Part shown: one piece after another, positions 35,471 to 44,032 of the stretch
Layout of the letters: every line of letters starts with the position of its first letter
Position numbering within the stretch: position 1 is the first letter of the stretch
From: Austwickia sp. TVS 96-490-7B
Lineage (GTDB): Bacteria; Actinomycetota; Actinomycetes; Actinomycetales; Dermatophilaceae
Length of the DNA stretch: 64,000 bases
Reading direction: 5' to 3'
NCBI RefSeq assembly: GCF_019331795.1
Contig: NZ_JAHPZL010000003.1
Coordinates: 553,877 to 617,876 of the forward strand
Translations under genes and position numbers: made by a program
The notes under the pieces: model-generated
The model's database searches: none
Told to the model about the DNA's origin: nothing
Seen by the model: the letters and a program-made list of their open reading frames with translations, nothing else

Positions 35471-36300
35471 TGACTCTCCTCACGGTCGATGAAGGCTCGC
35501 AGGTCCTGCAGGATCCGGGTCAACAACCGAGAAACCTGCATCTGACTGACCCCGATCTCCCGGCCAATCCGCTCCTGAGTCCATCCGTCAACAAACCGCA
35601 ACGCGAGGATCCGTTGATCCCGATCAGGCAGCGAGCGCAGCGCTGGCCGTAGCGTTTCCCATGCGTCGACGTGGCTGAAGCGGTCGACCTCGTCAACGAT
35701 GAGGTCCGCTAGTACCGCCGAGCTGTGTCGGCGTACGGGAGAGTCCAAGCTGACCGCGGTGAAGCATCCTTCGGTGAGCTCTACTTCGGCCCATTCTGGT
35801 CCGTCGACGCCGACTCTTTTGGCGACTTCGGCGCGGGTGGGGGTGCGTCCGGTTTCGTGGTGGAGGTCGCGCCGGGCTGCTTCGGCCTCGGCGTGGAGTT
35901 CTTGGAGCCGTCGTGGCGGGCGCACTGCCCAGCTGTGGTCTCGGAAGTATCGTTTGACTTCGCCGGTGATGGTGGGGACGGCGTAGGACAGGAAGGTTGA
36001 GCCGACGTCAGGGCGGTATCCCTGGGCGGCTTTGATCAGTCCCACGTAGGCGACTTGGATGAGGTCGTCGAGGTCCACACCTCGGCGGCGGTATCGCCCA
36101 GCCACCGATTCTGCGATGGGCCGATTGAGTAAGACCACCTGGTCGAGCAGGCATTGGCGTTCTGTTGGCGGGCAGTGATCGCTGGCTCGCCGTAACAGAT
36201 CATGGGTGAGGGTGTCCCGGAGCTCTGGGCTCAGGTCGCTGAGGGATCGTCCGTGCCACCAGGAGGGCAGCGCAGGACTGGTGAGAAGACAGCCGGACAC
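35467..36300 (-). CDS. SigB/SigF-type alternative sigma factor
   Basis: The 277-residue sigma-70 family protein has region 2 (LNRPIAESVAGRYRRRGVDLDDLIQVAYVGLIKAAQGY, then FLSYAVPTITGEVKRYFRDHSWAVRPPRRLQEL), region 3, and region 4 (LRSLPDRDQRILALRFVDGWTQERIGREIGVSQMQVSRLL). The 'DLIQVAYVGLIKA' and 'HSWAVRPPR' signatures are those of the stress sigma B/F/G group, usually controlled by anti-sigma kinases and STAS antagonists. An STAS protein gene lies just upstream at 36466-36825. No anti-sigma kinase is seen in the window. The start is GTG at 36300, with a weak ribosome site. Confidence 0.9.
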   Translation of the reverse strand: MSGCLLTSPALPSWWHGRSLSDLSPELRDTLTHDLLRRASDHCPPTERQCLLDQVVLLNRPIAESVAGRYRRRGVDLDDLIQVAYVGLIKAAQGYRPDVGSTFLSYAVPTITGEVKRYFRDHSWAVRPPRRLQELHAEAEAARRDLHHETGRTPTRAEVAKRVGVDGPEWAEVELTEGCFTAVSLDSPVRRHSSAVLADLIVDEVDRFSHVDAWETLRPALRSLPDRDQRILALRFVDGWTQERIGREIGVSQMQVSRLLTRILQDLRAFIDREESQ

Positions 36301-36465
36301 GGTGAGGTATGCCCTTCTGGACGTGACCGATGTGGCACGGTCTCGACCACAGCGACCACGCTAGACGCTGACCCGGTGTCAGGACAATGCCGGTCCTCGG
36401 CTGCCGCCGCGCCTTGCAGACCTTTGTCGGATCCGAAGGCGCCAATGACGTTGACTCTCTTAGAT

Positions 36466-36825
36466 TTACGCCGAGGCTGACACACCAAACGAGGCCACTG
36501 CGTCCTCAGGGGTGTCATAGAGCGGAAAAACCGTGTCTAACCCGGTGATGGACAAGACCCGCAACATTCGTGGCGCTGTCACGACCAATCTGATCGAGCC
36601 CCGTCGGGCCCGCACGACTTTCATCCTGCCGACGAGCACCCCTAATCCGGTGGAGTCCATGAAGGGCACTCCCCGCACATCAACCACGACATGTGCCCGT
36701 CCGGTGGCGAGCACATGGTCCAGGGTGTCTCGCAGCCGGGTGGCATTGCTGACATCGACGTCACCGTCCACAGTGACGATGGCCACACCCCGGTCTTCCT
36801 TGGTGCTGACTTCGAGTTCGCCCAC
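36466..36825 (-). CDS. STAS-domain anti-sigma factor antagonist
   Basis: I prefer the GTG at 36825, 8 bases from AAGGAG. The GTG two codons earlier is too close to it. The 119 residues form one STAS domain, with the phosphorylatable Ser58 in FMDSTGLGVLVG. Unphosphorylated antagonists bind anti-sigma kinases and free the sigma factor; phosphorylation inactivates them. It is about 165 bases upstream of the SigF-like gene on the same strand and probably belongs to that regulatory module. Confidence 0.88.
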   Translation of the reverse strand: MGELEVSTKEDRGVAIVTVDGDVDVSNATRLRDTLDHVLATGRAHVVVDVRGVPFMDSTGLGVLVGRMKVVRARRGSIRLVVTAPRMLRVLSITGLDTVFPLYDTPEDAVASFGVSASA

Positions 36826-36965
36826 ACCCACTCCTTCCGCCTGCGCTTCACCCTAACCAGGTGTGTCCGGTGGGGCAGCCCGTCACCGATGAACGGGTGT
36901 GTGGTGCGCCGGACGACGACAGTTGTTCCCCGTGAGACCGGATTCATGCTCTGCAGGAGCAGGAT

Positions 36966-37319
36966 TCACTGGCGTGGTGGCCCAGCTTTCGCCCGTCCGC
37001 GCGCTGCGGGCAGCGCTGGCCAGTCGGTGGGGACAGAGACGGTGATGTCGACGTCGTCACCGTCGAGGACGCACCGCTCGAGGGTGGCTCCGTGAGCGGC
37101 GGCGACCAGTCCTCCCCGGGAGCAGGCATCGCCTCCGACGCTGGCTGCTGCCGCGAGCGCGGCGAGGTCGGCGGCGGTGGCGGCGCGATGGCTGGCGAGG
37201 ACGGCGGCTGCGAGGGCGAGGAGCCCGAGGATGAGGCTGATGAGGACGGTGACGACGGCGAGGGTGAGGACGGTGCCGGAGCCGTTGTCGCCGGTGGGGC
37301 GCGTGGCGGGGCAGGTCAT
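36966..37319 (-). CDS. Tad-locus TadE/TadG-like protein (Rv3654c type)
   Basis: The 117-residue protein has one hydrophobic helix (about 15-43) preceded by DNGSGTVLTLAVV and followed by ASHRAATAADLAALAAAASVGGDAC. That AADLAALAGA-like pattern marks the helicase/secretion-neighbourhood TadE-like family of actinobacteria. A Cys pair in the external part (ACSRGG..LERC) may form a disulfide. It is the last gene of the pilus operon; its start overlaps the preceding gene by 4 bases. A minor pilin or assembly role is inferred. Confidence 0.8.
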   Translation of the reverse strand: MTCPATRPTGDNGSGTVLTLAVVTVLISLILGLLALAAAVLASHRAATAADLAALAAAASVGGDACSRGGLVAAAHGATLERCVLDGDDVDITVSVPTDWPALPAARGRAKAGPPRQ

Positions 37320-37699
37320 GGGGTGGGGGTGGTTTCGTCGGCGGCGGTGGCGCGGGCGTGGAGGGGTGGTAGCTGGGTGAGTGGCCAGGGTCCTGGTGGG
37401 GGTGCGGTGACGTCGACGTGGACGAAACCTGCGGTGCGGCTGAGCTGGATGGTGGCGGTGTCGGGGGCGCCTTGCCGGGTGATGGCGGTGATGGCGGTGT
37501 CGCTGTCGCCGCGGGCGGCGGCTCTGGCTCCGGCGCGGGCGGCGTCGAGGCAGCGGATCTGGTCGAGGGCGGTTCGGGCTGTCCCGAGTCCGAGGATGAG
37601 GGTGAGCAGGACGGCGGGGATGCCGATGGCGATTTCTGCGGTGACCATGCCGGCGTCCCCGTCGGCGGGGGGTCGGGCCCGCCGACGGGGGGTGGTCAT
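37316..37699 (-). CDS. TadE-family pseudopilin-like protein
   Basis: The ATG at 37699 overlaps the upstream stop by 4 bases. The 127 residues include the TadE signature DAGMVTAEIAIGIPAVLLTLILGLGTARTALDQIRCLDAARAGARAAARGD: a short basic leader, a Glu-containing junction and a single helix. TadE-like proteins are minor pilins processed by a prepilin peptidase. The same frame runs open far upstream, but that part is the antisense-like proline/threonine-rich shadow of neighbouring genes. Confidence 0.85.
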   Translation of the reverse strand: MTTPRRRARPPADGDAGMVTAEIAIGIPAVLLTLILGLGTARTALDQIRCLDAARAGARAAARGDSDTAITAITRQGAPDTATIQLSRTAGFVHVDVTAPPPGPWPLTQLPPLHARATAADETTPTP

Positions 37700-37896
37700 T
37701 GGCCGAGTCCGAGGGCGCGAGTGATGATGCCGAGCAGCGCGGTGCGGATTTCGGGTGAGCGGACCACGGCGATGAGCAGCGCCGCGAAGGTGCAAGCGGC
37801 GACGGTGCCGATGGCGTATTCGGCGGTGGTCATGCCGGCTTCGCGCTCGCGTCGGGTGTGGGGGCGGCGTAGGAGCCGGGCGAGGGTTGTGGTCAT
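37696..37896 (-). CDS. Flp-type pilin candidate (DUF4244 family)
   Basis: The 66-residue product has a basic N-terminus (RRPHTRREREAG), then MTTAEYAIGTVAACTFAALL and a second short hydrophobic stretch. The G|MTTAEYA junction with Glu at +5 is the prepilin-peptidase type, and the size suits the major Flp subunit. The start is ATG at 37896. A 128-base gap separates it from tadC upstream, so it may have its own promoter, as expected for a highly expressed pilin. Confidence 0.85.
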   Translation of the reverse strand: MTTTLARLLRRPHTRREREAGMTTAEYAIGTVAACTFAALLIAVVRSPEIRTALLGIITRALGLGQ

Positions 37897-38024
37897 TGCT
37901 GATGTCTTTCTGTGCGGGGTGTTTGGTGGGTTCAGCCTGGTGGGGAGCACCCTGGCGCGTGGGGTGCGCCGCTGGTGCTTGTGGGTGGTGGTCCGGGCGG
38001 GGTGGGGTTGTGGATGACGGTGGA

Positions 38025-38609
38025 TTAGGGGCGTGCGATGCCGACGGCGAGGGTGAGGACGATGGGGACGACGCTGGTGAGGACGAAGGCGGGGAGGAAG
38101 CACAGGCCGAGGGGTAGGACGACGGTGATGCGTAGGCGTGCGGTGGCGATGTCGAGGTGGTGGCGGGCCCTGGTTCGGGTGTCGGTGGCGGCGCGTAGTA
38201 GGGCGTTGGAGGGTGGGATGCCGCCGTGGTCGGCGAGTCGGAGTGCTCGGGTGAGGGGTGCCCATCGGGCGGGCAGGATGTGGGCGTCGTCGGTGTCGTC
38301 GACGCCCCAGTGCCGCCCGGCGAGGAGGCATCGCAGCGCGGCGGCGGGTGCGGGGGCACTGATCGCGCTGACGGCGTCGAGGGCTTCGTTGACGCCGATG
38401 CCGGAGGTGAGGGCGAGTGCGACGAGGTCGCAGGTGGTGGCGATGTCGTGGGCGGCGGCGGTGTCGGCGGTGCGGCTGGTGCCGGTGGGTGCATCTGGGG
38501 TGGGTGTTGGGGGTGCGGTGGGTGGTAGGTGGGCTCGGGTGTGGGTCCACCACAGGACGGCGGCGAGGCCGATGAGCAGGGCGCACAGAAGGCGAGTGTG
38601 GGGAGTCAT
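38025..38609 (-). CDS. Tad pilus inner-membrane protein TadC (T2SSF domain)
   Basis: From the ATG at 38609 the product has 194 residues. It has one N-terminal helix, then a type II secretion F domain (CDLVALALTSGIGVNEALDAVSA..WAPLTRALRLADHGGIPPSNALLRAATDTR) and two C-terminal helices (VVLPLGLCFLPAFVLTSVVPIVLTLAVG). It forms the assembly platform with TadB. Overlap with tadB upstream is 4 bases. The protein is somewhat shorter than proteobacterial TadC, as is usual in actinobacteria. Confidence 0.87.
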   Translation of the reverse strand: MTPHTRLLCALLIGLAAVLWWTHTRAHLPPTAPPTPTPDAPTGTSRTADTAAAHDIATTCDLVALALTSGIGVNEALDAVSAISAPAPAAALRCLLAGRHWGVDDTDDAHILPARWAPLTRALRLADHGGIPPSNALLRAATDTRTRARHHLDIATARLRITVVLPLGLCFLPAFVLTSVVPIVLTLAVGIARP

Positions 38610-39340
38610 CGGGGTCGTTCCTGGTCTATGCGGGTGAGGAGCCGGCGCATCCAGTACCAGCCGGCGACGAGCAGGGCCAGACCGCACAGGGTGCTGATCG
38701 CGGCGGCGGGGGTGCCGTAGAGGTCGGTGGGTGAGATGCCGATGGCGGGTGCGAGGAGAGGCCCGGCTAGGGGTAGTCCGATGAGGACGCGAATGGTGGC
38801 GCGGGCTTCGGCGACGGCGGATTCGGTGGCTCTGGTGGCGGCGAGGTCGGCGCGGGTGATTTGGGCGACGGTGCTGCTCATCGCGGCCAGGGGCGCGCCG
38901 GTGCGTTCGGAGAGAGTCCAGGCGCGGGCGAGGAGGATCAGTCCGGGGAGTTCGGTGGGGTCGAGGCCGTGCGCGTCGGTGGTGGAGGTGCTCAGCGCCA
39001 CTCCGATGGGCAGGCCGGTGCGGGCTTGGGTGACGGCGGTGGCGAGGTGGGTTGCGAGCATCTGGTCGGGGCAGCTGCGGGCGGCTTCGGTGAGGGCGGT
39101 GGGGCCGTCGAGGCCTGCTTCAAGGGCAGGTGCGAGGGCGTCGACGATGCTGAGGAAGGCTTCGCGGCGCTGGCGGTGGCGTCGCCGTGGTGGCTGCCAG
39201 CTGCGCAGGTGTCGCCAGTAGTGGTGGAGGGTGTCGGCATGTCGGCTCTCTGGGGTGCGGGGTGGTCCGGTGTAGGTGGTGGCTGGCCAGAGCAGGAGGG
39301 CGATCCACAGCAGGGCGAGGACGGTGGGGGTCACTGGCAT
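38606..39340 (-). CDS. Tad pilus inner-membrane protein TadB (T2SSF domain)
   Basis: The ATG at 39340 lies inside the end of tadA (10-base overlap). The 244 residues have an N-terminal helix, a soluble T2SSF core (FLSIVDALAPALEAGLDGPTALTEAA..LPGLILLARAWTLSERTGAPLAAMSSTVAQITRADL) and two C-terminal helices. With TadC it transmits force from the TadA ATPase to pilus assembly. Confidence 0.87.
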   Translation of the reverse strand: MPVTPTVLALLWIALLLWPATTYTGPPRTPESRHADTLHHYWRHLRSWQPPRRRHRQRREAFLSIVDALAPALEAGLDGPTALTEAARSCPDQMLATHLATAVTQARTGLPIGVALSTSTTDAHGLDPTELPGLILLARAWTLSERTGAPLAAMSSTVAQITRADLAATRATESAVAEARATIRVLIGLPLAGPLLAPAIGISPTDLYGTPAAAISTLCGLALLVAGWYWMRRLLTRIDQERPR

Positions 39341-40485
39341 GGGTGGTCCAGGGGCAGGTGGAGTCGTTGGGCCAAGAGGGGCCATCCTGGTCCGGGGGTG
39401 GGGTCGTCGACGTGCAGCGCGGTGAGGACGGCGAGGTGGTCGTCGCGGCCGGTGAGGATGCCGATGGCGGCGAGTTCTCGGCCGTGGCTGCTTCGGCGGA
39501 GGTGGAGGACAACGTCGAGGGCGCTGGACATTTGGCTGCGGACGGCGGCGGGGGTCATTCCGGCGAGCGCGCCGAGGGCTTCGAAGCGGGGGATGACGTC
39601 GTGGATGTGGTTGGCGTGGATGGTGCCAGCGCCGCCTTCATGGCCGGTGTTGAGGGCGGTGAGGAGTTCACGGACTTCGGCGCCACGGACTTCTCCGAGG
39701 ATGAGGCGGTCGGGGCGCATCCGCAGGGATTGGCGGACGAGGGTGACGAGGTCGATGCCGCCGCGGCCTTCGACGTTGGGGGCGCGTCCTTCGAGGCGGA
39801 CGGTGTGGGGGTGGGGTACGGCCAGTTCGCGGACGTCTTCGACGACGACGATCCGTTCCTGGTGCGGAACGTGGTGGAGCAGGGCTGCGAGCAGGGTGGT
39901 TTTACCGGTTCCGGTGCCGCCAGTGATGACGTAGGACAGTCGGTGTTCGACGAGGGCGTGCAGGGTGGGTCGCCAGTGGGGTGGGATCGATCCCCAGGCG
40001 GTGAGGTCGTCGAGGGTGGGGGCGGTACGCCGGGGGATGCGCAGGCTGAGGTGGGCGGCGCCATCGACGAGGGGTGGGAGGACGGCGTGCAGCCGGATTC
40101 CGCCGGGGAGGCAGCCGTCGACGTAGGGGCTGGTGTCGTCGAGTCGTCGACCAGCTTGGCCGGCGAGGCGGACGGCGAGGCGGCGGACGTCGTGGGTGTC
40201 GCCGAGGTCGCAGTCGATGCGGCGGAGACCGTGGGGGTCGTCGATCCACACGCCGTTGGTGCCGTTGACGAGGATGTCGGTGATCTCGGGGTTGTCGAGC
40301 CAGGGCTGGAGGGGGCCTGCACCGAGGACGTGGGCGCTGAGTTCTTGGCGGGCGGCGGCAAGTCCTTGGTCACCGAGCAGGACGGCGGCGTCGGCGAGGA
40401 CGGTGTCGACGCCATGTGCGGTGGGGGCTTGGCCAGCGTGGATGAGTTCGCTGACGCGGGCGGCGACGCTGGTGGGGTCGGTCAT
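39331..40485 (-). CDS. Tad pilus assembly ATPase TadA (CpaF family)
   Basis: The 384-residue secretion ATPase has Walker A GGTGTGKT (189-196), an Asp box (IVVVEDVREL), Walker B-like RPDRLILGEVRGAEV and a His box (GHEGGAGTIHANH). It energises Flp pilus extrusion. The ATG start overlaps the stop of the tadZ-like gene by 4 bases. It is a normal length for the actinobacterial group. Confidence 0.93.
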   Translation of the reverse strand: MTDPTSVAARVSELIHAGQAPTAHGVDTVLADAAVLLGDQGLAAARQELSAHVLGAGPLQPWLDNPEITDILVNGTNGVWIDDPHGLRRIDCDLGDTHDVRRLAVRLAGQAGRRLDDTSPYVDGCLPGGIRLHAVLPPLVDGAAHLSLRIPRRTAPTLDDLTAWGSIPPHWRPTLHALVEHRLSYVITGGTGTGKTTLLAALLHHVPHQERIVVVEDVRELAVPHPHTVRLEGRAPNVEGRGGIDLVTLVRQSLRMRPDRLILGEVRGAEVRELLTALNTGHEGGAGTIHANHIHDVIPRFEALGALAGMTPAAVRSQMSSALDVVLHLRRSSHGRELAAIGILTGRDDHLAVLTALHVDDPTPGPGWPLLAQRLHLPLDHPCQ

Positions 40486-41261
40486 GCGGCGTCCTGTGCG
40501 GTCAGGAGGTTGCCCCAGAGGCGGTCGACGGCGCGGCGGAGTCGTCCGGGGTGTGTGGCGGGGGCGTGTCCGCGGGCGAGGTGTCGGTCGATTCCGGGGT
40601 CGTCTTCGATGAGGCCGAGGAGGGGCAGGCCGAGACGTTCGGCGACCTGGTCGGCGAGGTCGCCACGGCCGCGGGGGCAGCGTTGCACCACCCAGATTCG
40701 GGTGTGGGCGGGGAGTCTACGGTCGAGATCGGCGGCGACTCTGGCGGCGCGGGCGAGCGCGGGGACGGTGCATCCGACGACGAGGATGAGGTCGTCGCTG
40801 TCCGGGAGGGTGTCGCAGCGGGTGCCAGCGTCGAGGATGAGGAGGTCGACGGCGTCGCTGAGGGCGTCGAGGGTGGCGCGGACCACGGTGGCATCGGGCA
40901 GGGCCGGGTCGGTGGGGGTGGTGGGTGAGGTGGTGGCGGAGGCGAGGACGACCAAGCCCGGGGTGACTTCGGGGAGGATCTGTGCGAGTGCGGGGCCGTC
41001 GAGTCGTCCACGGGCGGCGGACAGGTCTGGCCAGCGGACCGCGGGAAGAGCTTCGTGGTCGAAGAAAACGTCGAGGCCGCCACTGTCGGGGTGGACGTCG
41101 ACGCAGGCGGTGGTGGGGTAGGCGGGGCGCGCTCGGGTGGCGAGTGCGGTGGCCAGGGTGGAGGTGCCCAGTCCGCCGGAAGCTCCCAGGACGGTGATGG
41201 TGCGGGCGGTGCGTGACGGGGCTGCTGCGCCGGATGCTGGTGGGGTGCGAGGCGTGGTCAT
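40482..41261 (-). CDS. TadZ/Ssd-like ParA-family protein of the Tad locus
   Basis: From the ATG at 41261 the product has 259 residues. It has a deviant Walker A ITVLGASGGLGTSTLATAL, a following CVDVHPDSGGLDVFF, and LLILDAGTRCDTLPDSDDLILVV. This matches the Rv3660c/TadZ group of MinD/ParA-like ATPases, which localise the Tad machine. In mycobacteria this protein was named a septum-site-determining protein (Ssd). It is first in the operon: tadZ-tadA-tadB-tadC-pilin-tadE-tadE/G. Confidence 0.85.
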   Translation of the reverse strand: MTTPRTPPASGAAAPSRTARTITVLGASGGLGTSTLATALATRARPAYPTTACVDVHPDSGGLDVFFDHEALPAVRWPDLSAARGRLDGPALAQILPEVTPGLVVLASATTSPTTPTDPALPDATVVRATLDALSDAVDLLILDAGTRCDTLPDSDDLILVVGCTVPALARAARVAADLDRRLPAHTRIWVVQRCPRGRGDLADQVAERLGLPLLGLIEDDPGIDRHLARGHAPATHPGRLRRAVDRLWGNLLTAQDAA

Positions 41262-41613
41262 GCCCGGCACGGTGGCAGAGCTGCGGCGGGGGCGCGTCGC
41301 GGCGGGAGTGCCGCTGTGGACAGCGGTGAGGCTGTCAGGGGATGTGGACGGCTGGGTGGCTGATCTGGTGGGCCGCCCCGAGAGGAGATAAGGGGGCGGC
41401 CCCCGCTGGGGGGACAACGGGGGCCGCCAACGCGCCTAACTCCGGGGGGGAGGAGTTGGTGCGCTGCGCTCAACCCGAGGGGAGCGCCGGAACAAGTGTG
41501 CCTCTCTGAGGCGACTGAGGCAAACGCGCTGGATGCGTGTCAGGTTGACCGGGGCGGGCGGCGCTGAATCAGGACTGATCTGTCATCGCAGTGTCGCCTT
41601 CCCCCCGGACGTG
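41262..41613. promoter_or_regulatory. Leader region of the Tad operon
   Basis: About 350 bases with no gene. A GC-rich hairpin lies at 41395-41428 (arms GGCGGCCCCCG and CGGGGGCCGCC, perfect over 11 bases, 12-base loop) in the transcribed leader or promoter of the - strand pilus operon. Its role, termination or leader control, cannot be told. Confidence 0.5.
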
Positions 41614-41648
41614 ACGATGGCATCCTCGACGAGCGAGGATGCCATCGT
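41614..41648. terminator. Hairpin downstream of the Fic-like gene
   Basis: ACGATGGCATCCTCG (41614-41628) and CGAGGATGCCATCGT (41634-41648) are perfect complements over 15 bases with a 5-base loop. It separates the Fic-like gene from the Tad operon on the same strand. Confidence 0.78.
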
Positions 41649-41851
41649 GGTGGTGGGAATCACGGGGTAGCAAGCGTGCATCTGACCTTCCGACCAGCGG
41701 AGATACCGCTGGATCGGTCATGTCCATCAGTGGACAGCCCGCGAGTGGGTTCCCGTTTTTCCCACCTCCGGCGGCGGGGCGACCCGCCGTCTTACGTTCA
41801 GGTGTACGCCTCTGACAGGGGTGCGACAAGAGTCGAGGAATGTCACCAACA

Positions 41852-42760
41852 TCACATCGGATCGTGCGATTTTTTGCTCAGTTTTCCCGAATGAGCGAAC
41901 GTGCCTGCCGCTGAGACGTGTTCTGGTGCCGTGAGGCGCCCAGCGCGGACGGCATCAGCGATCCGGGTTCCTTCTCGCGTTCCGATGAGCATCGCCTCAG
42001 CCCACGTCTGGATCCACTGCTCCATCCCGGCGACGCTGCCTTCGGCGTACGCCCGTAAGGCTGCGCCGTACTCCCCCGCACCGATCACCGCCCACCCGAC
42101 TTCCGGGACGCTCACTCCGGTCGGGTCGATCCCGGACGCGGTGAGGAAAGCTCGCTCCACCGCGCGGGCCACCACGGCGTTACCTCGCACAAACGGACGC
42201 ACCGTCGCCAGCTCGGCATGCACGAGGGCAGCCACCACCGTTGCTGAGAGCCGCGAATCCGTGAGCAGTTCAGTGATCCCGGCCAGCCGGGATGCCACCT
42301 GTTCGGCGGGGAGCGCCGGACCGATCATGGTCAGTTCCGCGCAGTTCTGCGTCCCGGTGCGTGGCCGCCCCGCCTGGTCGGTCGGCACGGACGTCCCCAC
42401 CGCTGCCAGATGCAGTCGGGAGAGCAGCAAAGCGGGAGTACGGCGTACCGCGGTGGACAGGTGCGCTGACTCGACGGTCGCACGCACCGCTCCCACGAGG
42501 AGATCTTCTGCCGGATCGGCTGGATGCTCCGGCAGCCCCGCGCACAACCAGTGGCGCACCACCGTCGGGTCAGCCCGCGACCCATCGAGTTCGGCGCTGG
42601 CACAAGCTCCACGGACCCGGGATTCCACTGCTGCCTCCGGGATACGGCGGCGCAACGCCGGGTGCCAGCGCAGCTGCGTGCAAGCATCCCGGACGTCAGT
42701 GATGACCGCAGCAACCTGCGGCCATTCAGCGATGGCATTGATCCTCTCGACCGTTGTCAC
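41852..42760 (-). CDS. Fic-like protein with degenerate active-site motif
   Basis: The 302-residue product (GTG start) is mostly helical. Residues ~175-200 read VVAALVHAELATVRPFVRGNAVVARAVERAF. This resembles the Fic motif HPFxxGNGRxxR, but the His is replaced (RPF) and the second GNGR element reads GNAVVAR, so AMP transfer looks unlikely. The N-terminal RIPEAAVESRVRGACASAELDGSRAD could mimic the inhibitory helix region. The gene sits next to the Tad operon, as its homologues do in other actinobacteria. Function unknown. Confidence 0.7.
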   Translation of the reverse strand: MTTVERINAIAEWPQVAAVITDVRDACTQLRWHPALRRRIPEAAVESRVRGACASAELDGSRADPTVVRHWLCAGLPEHPADPAEDLLVGAVRATVESAHLSTAVRRTPALLLSRLHLAAVGTSVPTDQAGRPRTGTQNCAELTMIGPALPAEQVASRLAGITELLTDSRLSATVVAALVHAELATVRPFVRGNAVVARAVERAFLTASGIDPTGVSVPEVGWAVIGAGEYGAALRAYAEGSVAGMEQWIQTWAEAMLIGTREGTRIADAVRAGRLTAPEHVSAAGTFAHSGKLSKKSHDPM

Positions 42761-42783
42761 GGCGCCAGCCTAGAGTTCGTGAG

Positions 42784-44007
42784 GTGACGACAGCGGCCCA
42801 GGCATCAGCCCTTACCGCCCTCGAAGAAGTCCCGGGCTGGGCGATGATCACCGGACTGGCCTTAGTCGCTGCGGTGTTGATCCTGCTGATCAGCGCTTCG
42901 ATCCGACGGCGCGGCCGGTTGTCCTCCCCGGAAGCACGGGCCACCTATCAGGCGCTCCACGTCGCGTCAGAAGCGGCCCGCCACCTGCGCAGCGGTCTGA
43001 CGCCGCGGGCTGCTGGTCGAGCCGCAAAAGATCTGCGCCCCTTGCTGCAGGTGTCTGCGGTGTCCTTGTGTGACCCCACCACCGTGCTCGCCTGGGAAGG
43101 TGTCGGCGAACATCACCGTCGGCAAGCGCTCGACCTCTGTCAGGAAGTCCTGGAAAAAGGCACCACGGTCCACGTCGGGGCACTCGACCTGGAATGTGAC
43201 CACCTCGACTGCCCCATCCGTGGCGCCATTCTGGCCCCAGTGATCAGCAACGAACGCACCGTCGCGGTCCTCGCGTCGTACGACGACGATGTCTCCGCTG
43301 ACCTGGTGCGGGCCACTGAGGCAGTCGCAGACTGGATCTCCACTCAGCTCGACCTGGCTGAGCTGGCCACCGAACGAGAACGCGTGATGGAAGCCGAGCT
43401 GCGTGCCCTGCGCGCACAGATCAGTCCGCATTTCATCTACAACTCCCTCGCCGCGATCGCCAGTTTTGTGCGCACCGACCCGCCACGAGCGCGGGAGTTG
43501 CTTTTGGAGTTCGCTGATTTCACCCGGTATGCGTTGCGCGCTTCCGGGCCGATGGCCACGCTCTCTGAGGAACTAGAAAACATCGAGCGATATCTCACGC
43601 TCGAAGAAGCCCGATTCGGAGAACGACTCGTCGTGAGCTTGATGCTCGCCCCGGAGGCACTCAGCGTCCAGGTGCCCACCTTGACCATTCAGCCGTTAGT
43701 GGAAAACGCCGTCAAACATGGCATTGAATCCTCTTCGGGGGTCGGCCACATCTCATTAACCGCCCGGGATGTCGGATTGGACGCGGAAATCTCCATCGAA
43801 GACGACGGCGTCGGAGCTGATCCGGAAGAAATCCGGGCCATGTTGGCCGGTGAGCGCGGCGATCATGTGGGATTGGCCAATGTCGATGCCCGTCTCCGGC
43901 AAACCTTCGGTGATGACTATGGCCTGGTCGTGGAGACCGCTGTCGGGGCGGGCACCAAAGTCACTTTCAGAGTCCCGAAGTACTCCGCCCGGACGCAGGA
44001 CCGCTGA
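42784..44007 (+). CDS. LytS-type sensor histidine kinase
   Basis: I start at the GTG at 42784, which probably begins close to the transcript start. The 407-residue protein has one N-terminal helix (~14-37), a GAF-like region (~60-190), then a His_kinase domain of the LytS class: LRALRAQISPHFIYNSLAAIASFV with the phospho-His, LTIQPLVENAVKHGIE (N-box) and IEDDGVGADPEE (G-box), and GDHVGLANVDARL. It autophosphorylates and should signal to the LytTR regulator 25 bases downstream. In E. coli, LytS/LytTR pairs BtsSR and YpdAB respond to pyruvate and control transporters. Confidence 0.9.
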   Translation: MTTAAQASALTALEEVPGWAMITGLALVAAVLILLISASIRRRGRLSSPEARATYQALHVASEAARHLRSGLTPRAAGRAAKDLRPLLQVSAVSLCDPTTVLAWEGVGEHHRRQALDLCQEVLEKGTTVHVGALDLECDHLDCPIRGAILAPVISNERTVAVLASYDDDVSADLVRATEAVADWISTQLDLAELATERERVMEAELRALRAQISPHFIYNSLAAIASFVRTDPPRARELLLEFADFTRYALRASGPMATLSEELENIERYLTLEEARFGERLVVSLMLAPEALSVQVPTLTIQPLVENAVKHGIESSSGVGHISLTARDVGLDAEISIEDDGVGADPEEIRAMLAGERGDHVGLANVDARLRQTFGDDYGLVVETAVGAGTKVTFRVPKYSARTQDR

Positions 44008-44032
44008 GCGCGCCTGAGGGTACGCTCGTCGC

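Noticed and set aside
39187-41121. A 644-codon open frame on the + strand opposite the tadA/tadB/tadZ genes
   Set aside because: It is Gly/Val/Asp-rich in the manner of antisense frames in high-GC DNA. The - strand genes have full motifs and 4-base overlaps.
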